A stretch of 64,000 nucleotides of DNA from Spinellus fusiger. Lineage: Eukaryota > Mucoromycota > Mucoromycetes > Mucorales > Phycomycetaceae. Below the pieces are notes generated by a model. It did not search any database, had not been told where the DNA came from, and was given only the letters and a program-made list of their open reading frames with translations. The stretch lies in contig JALLLS010000105.1 in the NCBI GenBank assembly GCA_025094145.1, positions 40,766 to 104,765 on the forward strand, written 5' to 3'. Position numbers and translations under genes: made by a program. This document shows positions 11,030-23,432 of the stretch, one piece after another. Numbering within the stretch: the stretch's first letter is position 1; the number at the start of each line of letters is the position of its first letter.

Positions 11030-12458
11030 TCAAACTTGATTTCGTCTAAAATAAGAAAACATTGGCCGATCAGAAGGCACAAATGCCCATAGAAATTGCA
11101 TTGCACAAACCATGATGAGGCATACCAAAGGCATTGAGGTAATTCCATATTTTCCAGACATTTGTCCTATAATAAATGGAAATAGTGCAGATCCACCAGC
11201 ACCAAAACTATCTTATTAATTTTATCCATTATAAATAACAGTTACCTTGCTATAAATCCAATAGAAGAGGCGTGCATCCATCTTGGAAGCATTTTAGATG
11301 CCAGGCCGATGGTTGTAGGAAACATAGGACCCAACAAGAATCCAAGAAGAATAAACACTAAGAATTTCATTATTAATACGCCACTGAATTATTTTTACCT
11401 ATGGAATCAAAGACAACATTTTTTATAGTACAAAGTAGCACTAAAAGGCACCCAGAAGAGACAGTACAGAGAGTGATAATGTACTTTTCTCCATAACGTC
11501 CTGCTGCATACCCGAGTAATATTCTTCCAGTTGCCAGTCCTAACCAGTAGCATGCAATATAGCGACCTACAGCCACTCTTTCACCACCTCTTCCTTCTGT
11601 CAAGAAAGTGAATCCCCAGTCTCCCAGGGTAACCTCTAGTCCAACATAAACAAGAATGTAAATGGCGCCTGTCATGGTCATTCTGTTTAGTAGCGCTTCT
11701 TTTATGGGACCATGAGCAGCTATTTCAGCTGCTGCATCTCCTTCCTCTTCTCCATCTAGAGATATATTGCGAAATCCAATAGTGATAAGAATCAGGTTCA
11801 AGATAGCGGCACAGGTCAGAAAAATAAAACTTCCTTTCCAGGATAGATCATTGGCCATTATCCATGCACCAACAAGAGGACTTATCATTGCACCAATTCC
11901 GTAGACAGCTAAGATGGATTTGTTAAGACATACATTTATGGGAATCAGTATACCATGAAGAATGCTGAGAATAACGGTAGAGTATGGAACATTGGCTGCA
12001 AACACGTTCATGCCAGAATCCAACAAGGCTATACCACAACCTAGCAAAGTCATGAGCATACATGCCACCCAGAACTCAAATCCTTGCATAAGTAAGATGT
12101 AGGCAGCTAATACGATGAAAGATCCAATGTAGAGTGTAGCTCTTTGACCCAGAAATTTGACCATAAGTCCATTGACAGCTGCACTCAGCATAAATCCGCT
12201 TGCATTGAATAAGAAAAGCAGTGATACTGTTTCGTCTGGTATACCATAGTGATCCTTGAACTGTGGGATTATCATACCAATATTGCCGTCGTTTAGTCCA
12301 ACTAAGATGCTCATAAAGTTGGCGGCTATCAATGGACGAATAAGCTTTTTTAATGCAATCCAGTCACTGTTTGAATTCACTTCATGGGGATGTGTGATGT
12401 TTTCTTCATATCTATGATGTTCCTCTAATAATCCTGTATGTTCAGTACTATTTTGCAT
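11030..12458 (-). CDS. Major facilitator superfamily transporter (FucP/Bsc6-like)
   Basis: Four exons: 12458-11954, 11908-11399, 11357-11246 and 11207-11030, joining in frame to 434 residues, normal for a 12-helix MFS carrier. The 45-nt intron 1 happens to be open, which makes the unspliced frame look longer; splicing restores SILHAVYGIGAMISPLVGAW, a typical LHxxYGxGxxxxPL helix motif. The N-terminal tail is hydrophilic (about 40 residues), then NFMSILVGLNDGNIGMIIPQ and later GRILLGYAAGRYGEK, the usual loop motifs. The start is placed at the ATG of MQNSTEH because the upstream open frame has no ATG. The overall pattern resembles fungal Bsc6-like and FucP-type carriers. The substrate is unknown. 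Confidence 0.85.
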
Positions 12459-12839
12459 AATACAGATGACAATGTAGACAGCTGTATTTGGAGAAAGAAC
12501 AGACAAAAAGAAAACTATTTATTTATTATGTAAGCATGTGAGAGCACGCTACGTGGACACTATGTGAAAGCCTAACGTATTATTTCTACGTGAATGGACT
12601 CCGGGAGAATATGTGTACCAAGTTAAAGCGTACATGTGTATCAGGAAACTCCTAAAAAAGAAAACAGTTTTTCATAACAAGTTGATGTGACTCATAAATA
12701 AGTAACAGTCTTTTCAAATTCTAAGTAAATTCTATTTTCTCCATTTTTAGCCTTTAGCATACTATCTCTATCAGTTTGTGAACTCCTTTAAAAACCATTA
12801 GATCAATAAAAAGGTAGGTTTTTAACAATGGAAAGAGAT

Positions 12840-13090
12840 TTATTACAAAGGCAATTAGCACTTACTAGGGCTACACTTCATGAGTATCTCAGTCTGGTAG
12901 TTTTGCCCTATACTGGCAATAAAGATGTTGGTGAAGCCTCAGTGCTCTTCTAATTCTAACACCAAGGGGTCTCCAACTGTCATTTCTTAGTGTAAATTGC
13001 TATAGAATTGTAGATGATCTGTTTGAATAAGCCAATGACATTTTGAATTGAATTCAAATCCGGTGTTTGGGATGACCAGCTGCCATACTA
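12840..13090 (-). pseudogene. Fragment of a Tc1-type transposase 3' end
   Basis: On the minus strand, broken frames read ASHPKHRI, IQFKMSLAYSNRSSTIL and a terminal stretch corresponding to the WPPYSPDLNPIENVW...LK end of Tc1 transposases. The stretch GCCCTATACTGGCAAT near 12903 recurs in the relic near 53600, so the two come from the same family. Confidence 0.5.
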
Positions 13091-15067
13091 GCAATGCCAT
13101 ACTTTGTCTTTCAAAGACCTGTCATCTTACTGGCACGAAACCTGGCATGTTTCTTATGCAAGGATTATCATCTTTAATATTTTAGTGATATGACCTGTAA
13201 AAATGAAGACAATAAAACTTCTTCAAACTATACATGTATTCTTTGTAACTCAAGCTCACCTCTACAGCCCTTAAATTACTACCATGTTTACCACTAAAAA
13301 CAGCCTAGTAATATGCTACTAACACCTTCAGACCTCAGGGTGGATTCTGAATAGTCTAGAAGAATGCTTAACGATGATCTTCTAAGAAACAAAGCCTGAT
13401 TAACTAATAAGAGTGTCCAGAATATTTATAAAAATATATACTAATATGATTTAAATAAAGACAGTCTTGACTTGGTAAGATGTAGGCCTGATTTCTCTTA
13501 CAATTTTTGAAATTGATTTCATAAAGACTTCTCCTGCCTTTTATATTCTTAATAAAATATATTTACAGTTTTTTTTTAGTAGAAGCACCATTTCTATATA
13601 ATTGTTAGCTGAAAAGACAGAACACAATTAGAAACATTTCATTATTTTCTCTGAGAATCACTTTATAACTCGTACACCTTGGATAATATTTGATTCTGTA
13701 GATTCAACAATTTATCTCATCAACAATTCTATTCTCCGGGAATTTCACTTTATCAAAAAGAAAAGAGCTGACATTGTGGTATCTTTCATTTCTGGTGAAT
13801 CTGTCCAAGTATTAATGAAAAGAGTATCAAAGTAGGCTAACCCTTCTATAGTTGTGGTTGCTGCTATCTTTTTTGCCACTGTGCAATCAAGCGAGAGTTA
13901 GGGTCTTTAGCTTTACTATGAAAAAGAATAGAAATAGCCCTTTAACAAGCTATTAATTAGCTATAAGAATATATAACAGAAAGAGAACCAAACTATTATA
14001 AATATGTGTGGTGTCTTACTAATCTTTGTTAAGTAGTTGATACAACTGACATAAAGTGTAGAACCATGAAAACAACGAAAATCACCCCCAAAAGCCAACT
14101 TCCCACAAAGGAATGACTCTAGGGCGTGGGAAACCGGAGTAGCAAAATAAATGAATGATAAGAAATAAGAAATAAGAAATCAGGGGAAGAAGAGTCAGAC
14201 TTAAAGAATAGAGCCAAAGTGGAATATCAACATCCTTCTCCCGGTATACATCCAGAATATGCAACTGGATCTACTGAGAAATAAGTGTAGATACAAGAGC
14301 GAAAAAATGGTCCAGTTAGACAGTGATAAGACTCCTCAATAATTACTTAATTAGTAAATTACAAGATAATTTTCTTAGTGTTATTCCTCACCAAAGATAG
14401 AAAATAAATAGATTAACTCCGTTTCTTACTTTTTACCTTAATTGCTGGTAAGCCAATCTATTCCTGTTCACCAAAAGTCTTCTTTTGATAGATTGTACAT
14501 GAAACTACTTGAATATTTTCAGCTTTTATTTCTCTTAAAAAGGAAGAAATAAATAAATAAAAGAATAAATAAAAGAATCAATGACTTTAGCTCATTAGTC
14601 TTCAACACAGCTGCCTCAAGTGAAAGTAGGTGAGAACCAGTAAAGCTTTATTGTTTCTTTTGGTGAATAGTGGTGATACACCGATCAAAGCAAAAGAGAA
14701 GAGACGCGGTCTTGTCTTACAACCACATAAGCCTATTCAGCTTGCTCATATTGTTACGTAACTTTATCACATGGAGAATACCACGAAACCTTAATACACA
14801 GAAAACAAGCATACAAATGGAACACATTGGTTTCTTGTTTTGTTTTGTTATGTTATGACAGCATAGGTTGCCTTTATAGTTTAAGCATTGTTACTTGTAT
14901 GTCTAGAACCACCTAAAACTCTTTATGCTGTAGTATGTGACAAGTTTAAAAGAGTTTATCCCTGCCAAGGTAGCTTTATGGAACATCCTACAACTCTGTC
15001 TCGAAGAAAGAAAGAAAAAACACGTTCTAATAGCCCTTGGAACTGCTGTTTTTTTAACTCTCCAAGA

Positions 15068-15120
15068 AATCAATAAAAAATAAAAATAAAAATAAAAATA
15101 AAAATAAAAATAAAAATAAA
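15068..15120. repeat. AAATA-type simple repeat
   Basis: About ten units of a pentanucleotide or hexanucleotide A-rich repeat (AATAAA/AAATA). Similar short tracts occur throughout the intergenic DNA of the window. Confidence 0.9.
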
Positions 15121-17846
15121 ACATATTGCTTCAATCACTCTCTGTCTCTTTCTTCGTTCACATAATTACTTTTGTCTTAATGATAGGCCACACACATTTA
15201 GCGTCTTTTGATTTGTTTTTATTTTTTGTTTTTATTTTTTATTGTTCACTGTTCATTGTTTATGATTATGTTGGTGTTATTGGTTGTGTTGATTAACTAT
15301 TATGAAGTGTAGGCCTTACAATCTTAGGTCATTTGTGAGACACTGTCAAAACTCCATGCATCATGTACTCAAGCAAATACACTTGAATATTTCTTCTTGT
15401 AAGGAGACGGAGTTCAATGATATCGAGACAATTGAAGGAGAAAGAGACTGAGTTGGGTCTTGGTGTTTCTTTTTTTTCAATACTATGCATCGGCTTTGTG
15501 TAAAAATAAAATATGAATTTGAAAAATAAAAGGTAAAAAGAGTGTGGAGTTTGAGGGGACAGGCTAAGTTTAGTCGCTGTTCATGTCTATTTTTGAGAGA
15601 CAGTCAATCAGTGCTGTGGCTATTGTGCTTGTAGAAATGGATCAAGAACAATGAGATAGAGTGTGGTAGATGAGTTGGGGGTTAACTGAACGTTAAAGAT
15701 AGATTTGTTGTAGTACATACACTGAAAGAAAACGATTAAGGCAAGCAGACTAGCAATAGGATCATGTGAACAACCTGGTAGAACAAAGGAAGAGAAATAG
15801 TCAAGGAACTTGATCTTATTAGTATAGATAGGACAAATGAAAAGAGAAGCTAGTAAGAAGGTTTTCTGTTCATCAGATAGCATTTCACTGCTTGAGTTTT
15901 ATAGTGTATGGGAGAAGTACACTTGAGTACACTCAAGAGTCATAAAGTTGCTCAAGATAGCAGCCATTATTTCTTAATCCCTTTATTTGAGTTTCTTTTA
16001 ATCTCCAGTTTGGTTTAGTATGCCTTGTTTATGTCCATGTTCTATCTTTCTTCTAATATTTGTGTTAATTGTTTTTACAGATAAACTTACTTACTACTAG
16101 CTGTCTTGTATTTCTTTTCTTTAACTTTCCTCCCTTTGTATTTTATTGTTACGTAAATGTATGTTATTAATTAGATTGTCCAATCGGAATAAAGGTCATT
16201 ACAAATACAGTTATAATAATGTGCAAAGTATTGATCATGGTTAGCACAAATGTCTATGGTAAGAGGGCTACTGACACAATAGGGACACCAGGATGTACGA
16301 TTTGGTGTGTATGGTGAAGTGCTTGGTAGGACATAGACTGGTATATAACAGATAAAGAAGACCAAAGACAGCGACCAGAAAGAGTAGAATAAAAGTAGTT
16401 GATTGGCTTGTAGTATCAGTATAATCCCTCATACAAGTCTTGACAGATGTATGAAAATAATAGTAGTAATAATAATAATAATAATAACAAAGCTCACTGT
16501 ATAAAATACAAGGCACTCCAGACAGATAAGACTCACCAAGTAGCAAGATACTACTTTGTAAATAAAAGTTAAATCTAAAAGTGGTTCTATGAATGTATCA
16601 GTTTTCAGGGCCAATCTTTTTACACTCTAGTGCTTGTAAGTAGTAGTAATTGCATGAGTATTGCTCCTATTCTTTAGTAAACAATAATAAACATCTACAG
16701 AGTTCTCTTTCTACTCAGTCAAGAATGAGTTATCTTATTCTATTTGTATTGTTTCTTTTTCAGTAAAAAAATGTCTCATGCTATGTAGTCTACATAAATA
16801 ATGATGTTTATAGGTAGTTTACATGTGACCAGTAGATTGCTGGGGAATATAGTATTACACCAAGTAGACCTACCTATAGTTTGCAACATATTCACTGCCA
16901 GAACCATGCATTAGAAACATTCGAATCTACACGCTACCTATTTCTACCATTGGATTTGATATTTATCTTTTCTTTTTCTTCTTTCTCTTATTAAGAAGCC
17001 GCTACTATCATGTTAACAGTACATCGGGGCAACTGGAAGAGAATATAAGTAGATTATTTACAAAGATTCTCTCAAATTACGAATGTTCATGATCAACTCA
17101 ATACTTTCTATAGTTCATCTAAACTATGTGTCTGCTTAAAAGAGGAGGGTTAAAAACTCATGCTAAAACTCATTCTTTTATTCTTTAAAAGTGTATTGCT
17201 GTATAAAAACAGACATCATTGTACAGTGATAATCCTGGATCTGTAATATCAAATGAATGGTTTTTATTTTAGCTATAGAAATGCCTATACTAATGTTCTA
17301 TAGAGAAAGAAAGAAATGACCACTAAACCCACAATACAGCCGATGAACAAACAGACAGACAACGCACCTTTTTACGGACTTTTATGGTACAGTGAGAGGG
17401 GTTCTATTAGTCTTGAATAGGGTCCTTTCATCAATCAATGACGGCAGCAACACTATCTGTTTCTGTTGATATACATCTTCCGATTTTGTTATGTTTTGTT
17501 TAGGAAAAGAAACACTTTGTTAGAGAGAATGTCTGCACCCAAAGAAATACAACAGAATTATTACAAACATTATCCTAATCTACTCATGTCTTTATTATTA
17601 TTATGATATTTGTTTTTGAAACAAAGGTAGATCTGAGTAGGTCCCATTTTTTAGCTTAATATTCTAGTTTGAAATTGCATCATAATAAAGGCAGGACTAC
17701 ATACCGTTGATACAGCTGTAATGACGTAGTCTCTTTATCAAATAATATAAGTTTGCATGATAGACTCTTTGCTCTGTGTATCTCCCCTGTCTAGGGGTAA
17801 CACTTGGAGTGGTCATCAAGGTCGGATATTAGTTAATAAGACATAT

Positions 17847-17884
17847 ATTCAACAATGTTTTCATTGATAAAAACATTGTTGAAT
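17847..17884. other. Perfect 15-bp inverted repeat (hairpin)
   Basis: ATTCAACAATGTTTT at 17847-17861 and its exact inverse AAAACATTGTTGAAT at 17870-17884, separated by 8 nt. There is no gene within 600 bp on either side. It could be a tiny transposon remnant or a structured transcript end. Confidence 0.7.
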
Positions 17885-18557
17885 GTCTCTATTTTTTAAA
17901 TAGAAAAACTGTGATGTATTAATTAATATACATAAATTGCTTCACGACAATAAGAAAGAGATGTATTAGATGATATACCCGTGCATTTATATATATATTT
18001 TTTTAATAAATAAAAAATAAAAAATAAAAACAGGAATAATATGTACTGTCTAAAGCAATATTTAATGTTGAAATGCAAAGAACAAATAGAGCCGATGCAA
18101 ACAATGCTCAGATGCTATCTGATCTGCAGTGTAAAATGCCTTTAGAATAATGGCATCCAAATGTAATTCCTTGTACTATTTGCCCTGTGCTATTTGCCTT
18201 TACATTACCATTGATATTGATCATTAGTACTGATCATTTTACTGTTCTTCTTATGAATAGCAGTGCCGCCAGTACAAACACAAATCAACCTCTTGATTTA
18301 CAGTGAAAACAAACAAAAAGAGTTAAAGGTCCATCAACTTAAAAACCAACGAGTTTGTTATGTTACACCAATGGAGGATAACAGAATAGCTGGAACAGCA
18401 GTAAAGACACTTAATTGGTCGTGAGAAAATAGCTGAAATTGGAGGACCCTCAATAGACGTAGAACCCCGCACATTAGTGATTCAATGTCAGACCTATCAA
18501 AAGTATAAGTAACCTTTGAAAATGCATGCTTCTTGCTCCATCTTCTTTATTATTATT

Positions 18558-20040
18558 ATGGCAAATCTTAGCAGCAAACAAGTAGTTGAGCTTGAAAACA
18601 TCCACGGTGCACACAAGTAAGTCTACCTCCAGCGAATGACAGAGCACTCACACCAACCAAGCTACCATCCCCTTCCTATTGTATTTGCAAAGGCAGAAGG
18701 TGTCTGGGTTTGGGATCCTGAAGGCAAAAAATATTTGGACTTCCTGTCAGCTTATTCTGCTGTCAATCAAGGCCACTGTCACCCAAAGATCATCAAGGCA
18801 TTGTGCGACCAAGCTCAAAAGTTGACACTGTCCTCCCGTGCATTTTACAATGATGTGTTTGGTGCATACGCAAAGTACGTCACATCCTACTTTGGCTATG
18901 ATATGGTCTTGCCCATGAACACGGGTGCAGAGGCTGTAGAGACTGCTATCAAGTTGGCACGCCGGTGGGGTTATGTTGTAAAGGGGATTCCAGAAAACAA
19001 AGCTATTGTATTGAGCTGTGAAGACAACTTCCATGGACGCACCACTGGTATTATCAGTATGAGCACTGATCCTGACAGCTACAACAACTTTGGTCCTTAT
19101 TTACCATTGGTGGGCCCGATCTGCCCCAAGACAGGCACAAAGATTCGCTACAACAACTTTGAAGATCTCAAGACAGTTCTTGAGGCCAATGGTGAGCATG
19201 TTGCTGCATTCTTGGTCGAGCCTATTCAGGGTGAAGCAGGGTAAGGTGGCTAGTGGATGAGAGATTCTTTTGTTCTATTTAAGAGACGAATTGGCTTATT
19301 TCGTTTTGATTTAGTATCATGGTACCTGACGAAGGCTATTTGAAGAAATGTTACGAGCTTTGCAAAAAGCATAATGTGCTTTTCATTGCTGATGAGATTC
19401 AGACAGGTCTGGGTCGTACTGGAAAGTTGCTTTGCACTGAGCATGACGATGTCCGTGCTGATGTTGTTCTTCTTGGAAAGGCTTTATCAGGAGGTGTTTA
19501 TCCTGTGTCAGCAGTGTTGGCAGATCGTGATGTTATGCTCACCATTAAGCCTGGAGAGCACGGTTCTACCTATGGCGGTAACCCTCTTGGCTGTGCTGTT
19601 TCTATTGCTGCTCTTGAAGTTCTTAAGGAAGAGGATTTAGTCAACAAATCCCAGATTCTCGGTGAGAAGTTTAGAGCTGCTCTGAGAAAGATCGACAGTC
19701 CATTGATCAAGTCAGGTAAGCTCCTTTCCATCCTATATAGATGGGTGTGTACAGCATACAAGGTGTTCATACTGTTCCTACCATAGTACGTGGTCGTGGT
19801 CTGTTGAATGCTCTTGTGCTCGATAGCAGCAAGACATCACACACTGGATGGGAAGTGTGTCTGCTTCTCAAGGAGCGTGGTATCTTAGCCAAGCCTACTC
19901 ACGTCAACATCATCCGCTTTGCTCCTCCCCTCTGTATTACTGAGGAACAACTGATGGAAGGAGCCGAGATCATCCGTCAAGCACTCCACGACATTGCCAG
20001 CATGAAGAAAGAAGATATTCCTAACGCACTAGAACATTAA
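18558..20040 (+). CDS. OAT: Ornithine aminotransferase
   Basis: Four exons (18558-18616, 18662-19240, 19315-19715, 19787-20040) give 430 residues, the normal length for this PLP enzyme. It transfers the delta-amino group of ornithine to 2-oxoglutarate, giving glutamate semialdehyde, and links arginine breakdown to proline. Seen in order: [12 protein letters not shown] near the N-terminus (formed only after the 45-nt first intron is removed), [56 protein letters not shown], then [17 protein letters not shown] with the PLP lysine, and [13 protein letters not shown]. No mitochondrial leader is evident, so it is probably cytosolic as in other fungi. It converges with MLH1, the two stops lying 160 bp apart. 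Confidence 0.97.
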
Positions 20041-20202
20041 GCCTCTTTTCTTAAGAAAGAGGGCCTCTCCCTCCCTCTACATACTCTTTTCCCTTATCTA
20101 CCAATCCTATTCTTCTCGTGTCCCTTGTAGGACCTTCATATTATGTGCATTTATTTATGTTGGCTATCTCCCTTCTGTTGCATAACCTTAGACTCAATTT
20201 AA

Positions 20203-22835
20203 TCAACAACGTTCAAAGACTCTATAAAGATCAGCTAAGCTTGCTAGTTTCCTAATACAACTGTCCTGTGAAGTTAAATGGGAGGGTGCTGTAAAATGGC
20301 TTTTTAAACTTGGGAAGATAATGTGTTGGATTTGCCACTGGTATCTTTCATATTCTTGTAAATCCGCCTGTCCATTTGTGCTTAGTGGTGGTTCTGTACA
20401 AAACAAAATGGCAAGCTCTTTGGCTAGACCGTCAAAGCATTGCCTCTCATTTTCCCAATCGACCTAGAGGAGACAGAATGAGTTCTTCATTCTATAGTGT
20501 ATATTAAAAATCAACCCACCTCTGTTCCAAGCCGTAATAAAACAGCGGCAGTTTATCGAGTGCAGGTGTATAATCTTTCAGAAGCATAGGAAGTGTGTGT
20601 AGATGCCCTTCTTCTGATATACTGATTTCAAAGTATTCTTTTAGCATGACAGCACGCGACACAAGTATATCTTTGATCGTCTTGGCAATGACATCTTTGT
20701 CGTTGAGATGGGTTGGTAATTCATTAAAGGCCTCTTCAGTCTCCATGGCCATTTTGATACAGTCTGTGATGATAACAGGAGCATCAAGATGAAGAGTACC
20801 AAAGTTACAGAATTCATTTAGAACCACTTGGTAAAATAGAGCCTCACTGTACAGAGAAAGGTAAGCTTTACTACCCAGGGGGTGTCCTCACACCTGTTTA
20901 CCTAATAGCAGTATGGTTTACTAAATACATGCTAGTCTCGTACTGAATTAAAGCGAGCATATCATCCACACATCCTACAAAGGTATGGTTTACAAACATC
21001 CGAGTGAGGTCTATCTGTGTATTAGTACTGTTTGTTACTGCTATCCACTCTCTTCTTCTTCCTACCTGCATGACCTACTGCCTGCACTTGCTTTCGTAAG
21101 TCTAATACACTTTTGAGCCTTACTTCTACTCTTGTACGTTTGATATTTGTGTTTTTTGGTTCATTTTCTGTAGTATCCTTCCCACTTGATTGTCTTTGAG
21201 GACCTGGTGTACTAGCACCTGCAGCATACAGAAAGCTATCCAATGTCCTTTCTTTGCTGTCTGTGCGTACGTTGTTGTAGGCTGCTGTCTTATTGACTGA
21301 CTTTTTTTCACCTATCCAATATCCACTGTCAGAAGATCGCTTCTCTTTTATTGCACTTACACAGTTCAATACTGTTTGCATCCTTCATTGGTAGTTTGTT
21401 GTAAAATGTTCTTGAGTGGCTAGCACTTTCCAGTAATTCTCTCAATGTGTCTCCTAGTGTCTTTATGATTTTGTCTTCATTCAGAAATTGAACCTATAGC
21501 CGAGTTAATGCCTTGTTGATAATAATAATGATGATGTTTCTATATATCTTCCGAGTCCCCTCTTTCCCCCCCTTGCATTTACCTGACGCTTGGTTGGATG
21601 CAAGTTGACATCAACATTGCGTGGATTAATTTCAAGACTAAGATAGACAAATGGATGACTGCCTTTTGGTAAAAGATCGGAATATACATCTTCAATCATT
21701 CGTTTAATAGGTGCACTCTCTACTGCTCTATCTTGAGAATAAAATAAAGAGGTTGCATAGAAATATATAAATATTTGGCTTGAGGAAATACACAATCTAT
21801 CTGTTGACTTACGATTGATAAAGAGTAAGAGTGTCGTTTTCCGTACATTATAATTGGCATTGGTAATATAAGCCTTCATACGATATGCTAATGACTCAAA
21901 GGCACGCTCTACCGATAATAGTTCAGAGGCAACTGTAGCACCATAGATCTGACGAATGGTATCCACAAGACTAGCACTGGATGCTGTCTGTACATCTGCA
22001 TTCATACCATGCTAGACTCGATGTAAGATGGATCGATGGACAGATGGACAGTAACTAGTAAAGAGACTCACTTTTCTACAAGTAAAACTAACACCTGTAT
22101 TATGAACGGCATATCGGCTTACAATATCCACAATACGACTGTACTCTTTGCCTGGTTCTTGCAAAGCCTTTCTTCGTGCAGGTATGCTATAGAATAAATC
22201 TTCGGCCTTGTTGGAGTGCGTTAATAAAATGATCCTCTTCTCATTACTTACTGTGATTTGAGTTCCATTGGTGCCACTGCATGGCCTTGGATCAGCATCC
22301 TGCCCTGGTTTGGCTGATACAAGTTTTCCATCTGAATAATGAGCACGAAATGCACAAGGAGAATCTGCCGTTTTTGTAGTAATCGTAACATGGGCCACAT
22401 GGGAAATACTAGCCAGTGCTTCACCACGAAATCCATAGGTAGCAATTTTTGACAGGTCTTCAAATGTACTCAGTTTGCTAGTGGTAAAACGTTCACACAC
22501 AATTGCCATATCTTCCCGCTATAACAAACATCTGTCAGCTCAGTAGAGGATTTGAGTCTAGATTCAGTAGTATTACATGTATGCCATGTCCATTGTCCTT
22601 TATTTGTAGCAGTTTAAGCCCACCGTCCTTGATGTGAATTTCTATTTGAGTTGAGCCTGCATCAAGGGCATTTTCAATCAATTCTTTTAGTGCGTTTGCT
22701 GGACGGTGAATAATCTACTCTGTTTATGAGCCACGGATTCAATAAAAACATCCTATTTTGCCTTGTTCATACCTCTCCTGCTGCTATTCTATTCACAACT
22801 GTCGGATCGAGTCTCTTGATTGTTGGTACACTCAT
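20203..22835 (-). CDS. MLH1: DNA mismatch repair protein MLH1
   Basis: A MutL-family ATPase that pairs with PMS1-type partners in the nucleus to couple mismatch recognition to strand cutting. Exon 1 is 22835-22773 ([20 protein letters not shown], then E), spliced to [20 protein letters not shown]. The GHKL ATP site follows with [24 protein letters not shown] and [17 protein letters not shown], then [18 protein letters not shown] and, after an intron, [16 protein letters not shown], the end of the MutL transducer domain. The linker is poorly conserved (21022-21381). The C-terminal dimer domain has [20 protein letters not shown] and the protein ends [11 protein letters not shown], the near-invariant MLH1 C-terminus. 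At least eight short introns interrupt it. Internal boundaries were not all fixed, but no disabling change was seen. Confidence 0.96.
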
Positions 22836-23432
22836 GGTGACATGAAGCCGTCTTGTCTCAACAGTCATGACTTTGAGCCAGTCCTGTGGTATTCAAACAC
22901 AGCCGAGGTCCATCGGAGTAGGCTACTTTTACAGTGGACAACTCTTGATAAATGAGCCTAATGGTGACGCTCAAGGGTCTTGTGTGCTCCTTCTTTATGC
23001 ACTAAGGAGTGACTGCTCCATAGAAATAGAGTATAAAACAGACCTATTAAATAAATAAATAAATAAATAAATAACACACACACACACACACACATAGTAT
23101 TTAGATTCTCTTTTCCTTTTGACCTGTATTACCAAGTCAGCTATGAAAGAATAAGAAAGAAAGAAAAAAGAAAAGAAAGAAAAAAGAGGGCGCTGTATAT
23201 ATCACACGTTGCAATGGTCGATTCAACTGAAGCATCGGATGATAAAAAGACTGCATTCTTTCATTCTTGATATAGCCTCTATGCTCTTTATTTATCACTC
23301 ACGTACAGAAGAGTAATAAGCACCACAGTGAGCTGTAAGGGGGAGGGGTGAATTTCTTCTCTTGAATAAGAACAAAGTCACGCGGCACAGTCTTAAGCAA
23401 CGAAGAGGCGTTTGTCTTATTTTCGAACAACC
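22836..23432. other. Divergent intergenic region with microsatellites
   Basis: Shared upstream region of MLH1 (minus) and the nucleotidyltransferase gene (plus). Contains a TAAA run followed by a CA run at about 23050-23094 and GAAA-rich tracts near 23150-23185. No specific regulatory site is recognised. Confidence 0.6.

Larger units (their letters stand above)
12459..18557. other. Gene-poor AT-rich region of about 6 kb
   Basis: Contains one Tc1 relic (12840-13090), an unassigned broken frame near 13660-13880 (minus strand), simple repeats and a hairpin listed separately. Minus-strand frames at 15620-15883 (87 codons, hydrophobic) and 16171-16614 have a possible GTGAGT donor but match nothing I know. 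I do not call them genes. Confidence 0.5.

Noticed and set aside
12459..12506. Longer N-terminus for the MFS gene starting at 12506
   Set aside because: The codon there is TTG; the first ATG is at 12458 and gives a normal hydrophilic tail.
15620..15883. An 87-codon minus-strand frame beginning MLSDEQKTFLLAS
   Set aside because: Isolated in gene-poor DNA with no recognised domain and no flanking exons.
16171..16614. Overlapping hydrophobic frames on the minus strand with a GTGAGT string, suggestive of a small membrane protein
   Set aside because: No family match, an ATT microsatellite runs through it, and no single splice model was convincing.
18460..18500. tRNA-like C-rich patch upstream of OAT
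   Set aside because: No A or B box pair and no cloverleaf could be built; no tRNA was found elsewhere in the window either.
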